Shown here: positions 23,455 through 28,732 of the stretch, one piece after another
Layout: each line of letters begins with the position of its first letter
How positions within the stretch are numbered: position 1 is the stretch's first letter
Assembly (NCBI GenBank): GCA_035258565.1
Contig: DATFXF010000376.1
Coordinates: forward strand, 1-28,732
DNA: 28,732 bases
Origin: DATFXF01 sp035258565
Lineage (GTDB): Bacteria > Acidobacteriota > Terriglobia > Acidiferrales > UBA7541
Reading direction: 5' to 3'
The notes under the pieces: generated by a model
What the model was told of the DNA's origin: nothing
The model's input: only the letters and a program-made list of their open reading frames with translations
Database searches by the model: none
Made by a program: the position numbers and the translations under genes

Positions 23455-24447
23455 TTGAAGGTGCAATTTGACATCGGAATCCTTCCGCAAGAACCCGTTG
23501 CGGGTTTCATGGATCTGATTGTGGCCGCAGAAGAGCTCGGGTTTGGCGGTGTATGGATCGCCGATTCGCAGTCCATCTTCCGAGATGTTTATGTCGCCCT
23601 GGCTGTTTGCGCCCTCCGGACGAAGCGGATGACCTTGGCCACTGGCGTGACTAATCCGGTGACGCGACATCCGGCGACCATCGCTTGCAGCATCGCTACT
23701 TTGGACGAGCTATCCGGGGGGCGGGCCATTTTAGGCTTGGGCTCGGGCTTCAGCTCAGTACAAACCCTAGGGCTGAAGCCCGCTCCGCTGAAGCAGATGG
23801 AAGAGACGACCCGAGTCCTGCGCGCCCTGATGGGAGGCCAAACAGCCATCTACGACGGCAAGGAAATCAAGATGACTTGGACGGCCAGGCAGGTGCCGAT
23901 CTATTTTGCTTCGTCCGGACCCAAGTCTCTCGAGTTGGCAGGGAGGGTTGCTGACGGTGTCCTTTTTCAGGTCGGTTCGGTCCCCGCCCTAGTTCGGTAC
24001 GCGATCGAAAGCGTGCGGCGAGGCGCAATTCAGGCGGGAAGGGATCCGAGGGAGATTAAACTCTGCGCGCGCTTGGGCTGCGCGGTCTCCGAGGACAGGG
24101 AAGCAGCGCGCGAGGAGATTCGAGCTTACGCTGCGGCAGCGGCAGAAACCGTTTTCCAGTCCAATCGACAAGGTTTCCTAGCGCCGGATCTTGTAGAAGA
24201 CCTGAGGAAACTCAAAGAGCATTATAACTATTACGAACACGCGAATTTGGGGGCAAGTCACAAGACTTTGGTCACCGACCGCCTCCTCGATGCCATGGTG
24301 ATCGCTGGCACGCCCAAGGAAGTGATCGGCAGGTTCGAAGAGATTCTTGATCTCGGGGTGGACCGGATCGTCATTCCGCTTACGGTGAAAGATCGAAGGA
24401 AATTCCTCGAGGACTTCGCCCAAAGGGTCATCCGTTACCTTCACTAA
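23455..24447 (+). CDS. LLM-class (luciferase-like) flavin- or F420-dependent oxidoreductase
   Basis: A protein of 330 residues from a TTG start 18 bp after the AhpD-like stop, with a modest AGG site upstream. The luciferase-like TIM-barrel signatures are clear: DLIVAAEELGFGGVWIAD near the N terminus, MTLATGVTNPVTRHPATIA, then LDELSGGRAILGLGSG and VPIYFASSGPKSLELAGRVADG. Overall it resembles 5,10-methylene-tetrahydromethanopterin reductase-type members, which use F420 or FMN; the cofactor cannot be decided here. It may act as a monooxygenase or dehydrogenase on the compound handled by the cluster. Tight spacing suggests cotranscription with the selenoprotein candidate, which could supply a thiol/selenol repair or reductase function. 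Confidence 0.87.
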   Translation: MKVQFDIGILPQEPVAGFMDLIVAAEELGFGGVWIADSQSIFRDVYVALAVCALRTKRMTLATGVTNPVTRHPATIACSIATLDELSGGRAILGLGSGFSSVQTLGLKPAPLKQMEETTRVLRALMGGQTAIYDGKEIKMTWTARQVPIYFASSGPKSLELAGRVADGVLFQVGSVPALVRYAIESVRRGAIQAGRDPREIKLCARLGCAVSEDREAAREEIRAYAAAAAETVFQSNRQGFLAPDLVEDLRKLKEHYNYYEHANLGASHKTLVTDRLLDAMVIAGTPKEVIGRFEEILDLGVDRIVIPLTVKDRRKFLEDFAQRVIRYLH

Positions 24448-24509
24448 GGGCCTAGGAATGGACTGCTCTCCTCAGTGGGTTCAGGCAGCTGTGAAATCTG
24501 GATGTCTTG

Positions 24510-25385
24510 ATGACCAAACCAACTGAACGCAAGGTGTTGCTGGGCTTCCGAGCGTTTGATCTTCACGAGCTGCTGCCGCACTTTGTTGCGCTCGGGCTGG
24601 GCTATTACCGCCAAAGCGGTTTGGAAGTGACGCTGAAGGACATTAATTTTTGGCCGGAGGAGCAGCGGGACGCCCCTCTTACGGTCGCCTGTGGCGCAGC
24701 ATTGATGAGCTGGACGAAGGGTCTTCCCAGCAGGGTGATTTTTGTGACCACCGACTATCCCATGTTTTGGCTCCATGCCCAGCCAGCCGTCCGGGAAGTC
24801 CGTGCGCTGAGAGGCTTGCGGATCGCAACCTATCCATCCATGGCTCCCCCGGCGCATTTCCATCGCAAAGTCTTGTGCAAGTACGGTCTCGATCCAGACC
24901 GAGATGTTCTGCTGGAGGCTGCGCGGGATGACGTTGCCCGGCTGGGCCTGTTGAGATCAGGCGATGTTCATGCCGCGGTAATCAGCTCCGCAATTCCGCC
25001 TCCCAGAGTGCAGTCGTTCGGTTTGCGAACCATTTTGTTTCTTGGGGACGAGATCCGGCTGCCGAGCACGGGCTTGGCAGTCCAGGAAGAGTTTCTGGAC
25101 AGTCACTCGGGGTTGGTGCGCGATATGGTCGCCGCATTTCATCAGAGCATCTTGGCCATTCACCAGTTTCCGGAGAAGGTCATTCCCATCATGGCTCAGG
25201 TATTGGGAGATTCCCCGAAGATGGCAGAGCAAACTTATAACCTGCTTCATGGTTATTTCACGAGGAATGGAAGGGCCGCGCCGGAAGCCGAGCGGAACGC
25301 CTTAGAGTTAGCGAATCAGCAACGCCCCCATGAGCAAAAGCTGCGACCAGACGACATCTATGACTACTCGTTTTTGCCCAGATAA
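24510..25385 (+). CDS. NMT1/THI5-like (ABC substrate-binding type) protein without export signal
   Basis: A protein of 291 residues from the ATG at 24510. It shows a periplasmic-binding-protein type II fold of the NMT1/THI5/SsuA kind: LGFRAFDLHELLPHFVALGL, GYYRQSGLEVTLKDI, the hinge-like LRGLRIATYPSM, then KYGLDPDRDVLLEAA and SGDVHAAVISSAIPPPRV. There is no N-terminal signal peptide or lipobox, and no permease or ATPase gene nearby. It may be cytosolic, with a binding or enzymatic role (yeast THI5 is an enzyme of this fold), or have lost its signal. THI5's Cys-rich motif is not visible. It is the third gene of the rightward AhpD-LLM set (62 bp gap). The ligand is unknown, and the ribosome site is weak. 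Confidence 0.75.
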   Translation: MTKPTERKVLLGFRAFDLHELLPHFVALGLGYYRQSGLEVTLKDINFWPEEQRDAPLTVACGAALMSWTKGLPSRVIFVTTDYPMFWLHAQPAVREVRALRGLRIATYPSMAPPAHFHRKVLCKYGLDPDRDVLLEAARDDVARLGLLRSGDVHAAVISSAIPPPRVQSFGLRTILFLGDEIRLPSTGLAVQEEFLDSHSGLVRDMVAAFHQSILAIHQFPEKVIPIMAQVLGDSPKMAEQTYNLLHGYFTRNGRAAPEAERNALELANQQRPHEQKLRPDDIYDYSFLPR

Positions 25386-25489
25386 AGGACCTGTTCCGAC
25401 AAGGCTATCTGCTGACGGTGCTGTTTGTAGACGACGATAACGTTGCGCCGAAGTGCCGAGGTCGAGAAGGAAGTCAAGATGCAGCGTGC

Positions 25490-26215
25490 CTAGTCGCGCC
25501 CAGCCTCGATGATCTTCTCGGCGAGGCCGACAGGGTTGCTGAACATCGTTTCGTGGCTGCCGGGCATCTGCACCAGGCGGAAGAGCCCCAGGCGGCTTGA
25601 CATCCGCGGATGCCAGCACCACTCTCCATGCGGCAAGGCATGGTCCTCCGTGCAGTTCAGGAAGCTGCGCGGAATGCTGAGGGAGTAGAACTTCTTCATG
25701 TCCAGCTTCTCGGTGAACAACCCATAAGGCTCCGGGGACAGCTGGGCATACGTCGACTGGGCCAGGACGAGATCGCCATCATTGATGAAGGCTTCTCGCC
25801 AGATGGCAAACGGCAGCATTACCGTGTGGTCGGGGGAATGCTCGGCCTGTTCCTCGAAAAGTTCCCGGTAGTGTGGCGGGATTTCGTCGTTCAAGCAATG
25901 ACCGTCGCGGAGAACGAAGGCGTTCCAAAACACCAGGCGCCGCAGGCGGTCGGGGATGGCTTCGGCCACCTTGGCGATGATCGTGCCCCCAAAGCTGTGC
26001 CCGACCAGCACGACGTCAGTCAGATTCCTCGAGACGACGAAATCCACGATGGACTGTGTGCACCCGGCGTGAGTGACGCACTTGTCGGCACGTTTGCCAT
26101 GACCGGCCATCGTGGGTGCGAAGGCCCGATGCCCATGGCCTTCCAGGTACCTGACGACCGGCTCCCAGGCGCTGCCGTCGTGCCACGCGCCATGCACCAA
26201 GACGAATGTCGACAT
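25490..26215 (-). CDS. Alpha/beta-hydrolase (methyl esterase/hydroxynitrile lyase-like)
   Basis: A protein of 241 residues with a complete triad: Ser74 in VLVGHSFGGTII, Asp191 in LNCTEDHALP and His221 in MPGSHETMFSNP. The oxyanion motif HGAWHDG is at 8-14. Sequence pattern and size match the plant methylesterase/hydroxynitrile lyase group and its bacterial homologues, which cleave methyl esters or cyanohydrins. The reaction here is not determined. A good site (AAGGAG) lies upstream of the ATG at 26215. It is the last gene of a leftward run after the isochorismatase-like gene (37 bp gap) and the amidase-like gene. Convergent with the NMT1-like gene. No signal peptide, so cytoplasmic. Confidence 0.87.
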   Translation of the reverse strand: MSTFVLVHGAWHDGSAWEPVVRYLEGHGHRAFAPTMAGHGKRADKCVTHAGCTQSIVDFVVSRNLTDVVLVGHSFGGTIIAKVAEAIPDRLRRLVFWNAFVLRDGHCLNDEIPPHYRELFEEQAEHSPDHTVMLPFAIWREAFINDGDLVLAQSTYAQLSPEPYGLFTEKLDMKKFYSLSIPRSFLNCTEDHALPHGEWCWHPRMSSRLGLFRLVQMPGSHETMFSNPVGLAEKIIEAGRD

Positions 26216-26252
26216 CGCCGCTCCTTGGGGGGATTCGTCGCGCGGGGACTGC

Positions 26253-26933
26253 CTAAGGGCGTGCGCTCCGGGCAGGACGCTCCGCGTTCCTCGCTGCGCT
26301 TTCGAACGCTTCTTCCATTTCCGCCAACAATTCCTCGGTGGTCATCACGCGGCCGAACAGGAGATCGATGTTCCTGAGCGTCGCCTCGTGCATGGCTGCG
26401 TCGAAGGTGGCATTAGCATCGCTCGGAAAAGCCACCTGGTAGTCGCGCATGAAGGCGGTGCGCGCGGTGGACTCGCAGCAGACGTTGGTGGCCGTACCAG
26501 TGATGATCACCGTTTCCACGCCGTGAAAGCGCAGAATGGCATCGAGGCTGGTTTCGAAGAAGGCGTCGTACTTGTGCTTGACGATGCGGTACTCGCGCTC
26601 CCCTTCCTGCGGCTGGAGCATGTGCGGGTAAAGCTCGAAGCTCGGGTCGCCCTGCCAGAGGCAGCGCTGATCGCCAATGACAGGAAACTTTCGCAACATC
26701 AGTCCCCCGTACGGCGGCCGGTGGTCGGACTGCGTCCAGACTAGGGGGATGCTTTGCCTTCGAGCGAAGCGGATCAGTCGCTCGAGGCGAGGGAGCATTG
26801 CGCGCGCGCCGGGCGTTTCGAGCGGGGCGCCCTCAGCGACGAAAGCATTCTGCATGTCGATGACGATCAGGGCCGCGCGTTGCGGGTCCACTCTGAAAAA
26901 GTTCTTGCGGGAGATGCGGGAATCGGAGGACAT
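26253..26933 (-). CDS. Isochorismatase-family cysteine hydrolase
   Basis: A protein of 226 residues. The catalytic triad of the family is intact: Asp26 in VIDMQNAF, Lys119 in RIVKHKYDAF and Cys152 in GTATNVCCESTART. The family includes isochorismatases, nicotinamidases, N-carbamoylsarcosine and ureidoacrylate amidohydrolases and other amide/carbamate cleaving enzymes. No isochorismate-specific partner domain is present, so an amidohydrolase role is more likely. It begins with ATG and an AAAGG site about 9 bases upstream. It lies 51 bp downstream of the amidase-like gene and 37 bp upstream of the alpha/beta hydrolase, all leftward, which suggests a three-hydrolase operon acting on an N-containing compound. 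Confidence 0.9.
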   Translation of the reverse strand: MSSDSRISRKNFFRVDPQRAALIVIDMQNAFVAEGAPLETPGARAMLPRLERLIRFARRQSIPLVWTQSDHRPPYGGLMLRKFPVIGDQRCLWQGDPSFELYPHMLQPQEGEREYRIVKHKYDAFFETSLDAILRFHGVETVIITGTATNVCCESTARTAFMRDYQVAFPSDANATFDAAMHEATLRNIDLLFGRVMTTEELLAEMEEAFESAARNAERPARSARP

Positions 26934-26984
26934 ATTCGACCTTTCTTGGCTCGCTGCGGTCGTTCGGCAGCGAAAGCAACGGCG

Positions 26985-28052
26985 CTATCGTTCCGGCTTC
27001 GTCCAGATGCCGCGCTGGTGCATCAGCTCGATCTGGCGCTTGATGACTTTCTCGAAATACTCAGCGTGCTTCATAGGTTCGCGGTCGAGATAGAGGTTCT
27101 TCGGATAGATCGGCCTTTCATAGAGAATTTGGTAGAGCTCCGTGCGCAGGTCTTTCATCCAGTTGTCCCACTTGGCTCGGGCGCGATGGTCGCGCAGCGC
27201 TTCGATGTCGATGACCCCTGCCACGTAGCTCGATCCACCGCTGTATTCAAGCTTCCCGACCTTCTGCCCCTTGTAATTGAAAATATAGGAGCGGCCGCCG
27301 AAGGCATCGACGGGATCTTTCTCCTCCGGAAACAGGTAGTACGTACCGAGGTTGGGGGCGACGAGATACATGTTGTTGTCGAGGGCTCGCGCAGCGCTCT
27401 GGATCTCGAAGAAGTCGTTCCCGCTGCCCGGGTGCGGATAGGACGCGCGGTAAACGACCTCGGCGCCGTTCATGGCCAGCGCACGGGCATTCTCCGGGTA
27501 CGAACCCTCGTTGGCCATCATGATGCCCAGGCGGCCAATCTCGGTGTTGACGACGGGCCAGAAGGCGTCGAGCGTGCGACCGTACTTCTCAACCCACCAA
27601 TCGTAGACGTCGTGTGGGCAGACGGAGTGCTCGACGGGAAATAGGGGTGACAATTTATAGTGTTTCAGGATGACCTCGCCCTTCGCGTTCAGGATGAAGC
27701 CGACATTGAAGAAGCGGTCCTTCCAGTCGGGGTGGTGCGCCTTGGCCTGCGCCATGATGAAGGTGTCGTACTCGCGGGCCAACTTACCGAGCTCTTCGGT
27801 CTCTTCGCCGGGAATATCGATGGCGCATTCGCGTGCATATTTGACGTGGTCGAGGTCGAGCACCTCATCGTTGAACGCTTGAAGGGCACCCTCGGGAAAC
27901 GCGAGGAGCCGAACGGGCAGGTCGAGCGCCGAGAGCCAGCACGCTGCCTTGACCAGGTGCTTGAGGTGCTCGAGGTTGATGTGGATGTCTTTCCGGGTGC
28001 GGATGCCGCGGATTGTGGGGACTAACCCGACCGCCATGTAGGGTTTGATCAT
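26985..28052 (-). CDS. Nitrilase-superfamily amidase-like protein lacking the catalytic cysteine
   Basis: A protein of 355 residues of the carbon-nitrogen hydrolase fold, most like aliphatic amidase/formamidase. Glu54 (AFPEGALQ), Lys133 (HYKLSPLF) and Glu141 (PVEHS) match the AmiE catalytic Glu, Lys and second Glu. In AmiE the nucleophile lies in IICDDGNYPE; the equivalent here is IMMANEGSYPE, with Ala180 (codon GCC, 27513-27515) in place of Cys. The downstream segment (ENARALAMNGAEVVYR, LDNNMYLVAPN) is otherwise well conserved, arguing against decay. Either the protein is not a classical hydrolase (a pseudoenzyme, scaffold or binding protein) or it uses other chemistry. It is the first hydrolase gene after the TonB receptor (44 bp gap) in the leftward run. 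Confidence 0.87.
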   Translation of the reverse strand: MIKPYMAVGLVPTIRGIRTRKDIHINLEHLKHLVKAACWLSALDLPVRLLAFPEGALQAFNDEVLDLDHVKYARECAIDIPGEETEELGKLAREYDTFIMAQAKAHHPDWKDRFFNVGFILNAKGEVILKHYKLSPLFPVEHSVCPHDVYDWWVEKYGRTLDAFWPVVNTEIGRLGIMMANEGSYPENARALAMNGAEVVYRASYPHPGSGNDFFEIQSAARALDNNMYLVAPNLGTYYLFPEEKDPVDAFGGRSYIFNYKGQKVGKLEYSGGSSYVAGVIDIEALRDHRARAKWDNWMKDLRTELYQILYERPIYPKNLYLDREPMKHAEYFEKVIKRQIELMHQRGIWTKPER

Positions 28053-28096
28053 GGAGTTCTCTGCTGGCCCGGAGTCGGCGCGGGATCGGTAGCCGA

Positions 28097-28732
28097 CTAG
28101 AAGTTCAGCCGAAACGATAACTGGATCTGCCGTGCCTCGGCCACAAACTTCGGCGAGCCAAACGAAGGGTTGCCACCAGACGTCGGCGAGGGAGCAATCC
28201 CGTCCTTGTACTGCTTGGGAATCGGGGTGACGAAGTCGGGCAGGCCATAGGTGTGATCGATTTCGAGCACGTTGGCGCGATTGAACAGATTGAAGGCTTC
28301 GAAGCTCAGCTCGCCCTTGAAGCGCTCGGTGAACGGAATCGTGCGCTGCAGGCGCACATCGACGGTGTAAGTGGGATCGCCCCGGTAGGTATTTCGTCCG
28401 ATGATGCCGACGCGGTCTGAGAAGGGGAAGATATCGCCGTTCGTGTCGAAGCCCGCTACGACCGTATAGCGCCGCGCGGACTGCAGGTTGGTTAGGACGG
28501 AGCCCTTGAAGTGGCGGAATACGGCGTTCCAGTTGTCGGGCGATTCCCCGAGAACCGCCAGGGTGAAGCGGTGCGGCACGTGGTTGTCGCCGACGGCGCG
28601 GTCCAATTGGGGTTTCACGAAGTTCATGGGGACGTTCTGGAGGTTGATTGTTGTGGAGATGTCGATCGACTTCGAATACGTGTAGTTGGCCAGGGCGCTG
28701 AAATGGTGGCGGAAAGCCTTGCGCAGGCTGAG
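28097..28732 (-). CDS. TonB-dependent receptor (Oar-like), C-terminal part
   Basis: The last 211 residues of an outer-membrane receptor; the frame is open to the right edge, so the gene continues outside the window. Beta-barrel features are alternating hydrophobic strands and aromatic girdles: HHFSALANYTYSKSIDI, RVGIIGRNTYRGDPTYTVD, RFKGELSFEAFNLFNRANV. The C terminus ends in RLNF, a terminal Phe as needed for outer-membrane assembly. The phrase FEAFNLFNRANV followed by Gly/Pro-rich loops is typical of the Oar-like receptors with carboxypeptidase-regulatory domains abundant in Acidobacteria. It likely imports a large or scarce substrate using TonB. The amidase-like gene follows after 44 bp. 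Confidence 0.9.
   Translation of the reverse strand, partial: LSLRKAFRHHFSALANYTYSKSIDISTTINLQNVPMNFVKPQLDRAVGDNHVPHRFTLAVLGESPDNWNAVFRHFKGSVLTNLQSARRYTVVAGFDTNGDIFPFSDRVGIIGRNTYRGDPTYTVDVRLQRTIPFTERFKGELSFEAFNLFNRANVLEIDHTYGLPDFVTPIPKQYKDGIAPSPTSGGNPSFGSPKFVAEARQIQLSFRLNF

Noticed and set aside
26253..26933. Siderophore isochorismatase (entB/dhbB)
   Set aside because: No aryl carrier domain and no siderophore synthesis genes. The triad is shared by many amidohydrolases.

Overview
The window is a GC-rich bacterial fragment. The best guess is a soil Acidobacteriota: the right edge carries the C-terminal end of an Oar-type TonB-dependent receptor, a family greatly expanded in that phylum, and the chromate block pairs ChrA with an LppY/LpqO (DUF1259) protein. 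This placement is inferred from gene content only. No rRNA, tRNA, CRISPR array or intact mobile element was seen.

Left block (1-4301), chromate resistance. A broken chrA remnant and chrB run leftward. A small Cys/His secreted protein, a DUF1259 protein and an intact chrA run rightward. The two arms share a short divergent control region at about 1537-1611, with an inverted repeat over the chrB start codon. Next (4572-9962) is a compact tripartite efflux operon: TolC-type outer-membrane factor, lipoprotein adaptor, and an RND pump with the Asp-Asp/Lys proton relay. After one small Cys-containing hypothetical (10252-10641) comes a gene-poor stretch.

The middle block (11176-20554) is an oxidative catabolic island built around two styrene/indole-monooxygenase-like (StyA) flavoproteins in divergent operons. 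The leftward operon holds a xanthine-dehydrogenase-family molybdenum subunit without its usual partner subunits, a VOC/glyoxalase-fold protein and a StyA-like oxygenase. The rightward operon holds a short-chain dehydrogenase and a StyA-flavin reductase fusion (StyA2B type) whose reductase half is frameshifted. A decayed small ORF lies between the operons. A CrtI/PYROXD2-like FAD oxidoreductase and two tandem metallo-beta-lactamase-fold hydrolases follow on the minus strand.

Right block (22785-28732). The most notable gene is an AhpD/carboxymuconolactone-decarboxylase-like protein (22837-23436). Its second active-site Cys codon is an in-frame TGA, followed at the right distance by a hairpin resembling a bacterial SECIS, so it is a strong selenoprotein candidate. 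It is followed by a luciferase-like flavin/F420 oxidoreductase and an unexported NMT1/THI5-type binding protein. Facing them is a leftward run: the TonB receptor end, an aliphatic-amidase-like nitrilase-superfamily protein with Ala in place of the catalytic Cys, an isochorismatase-type cysteine hydrolase, and an alpha/beta hydrolase. The overall picture is uptake, oxidation and hydrolysis of an unidentified, possibly aromatic or N-containing compound. The substrate cannot be read from the sequence.
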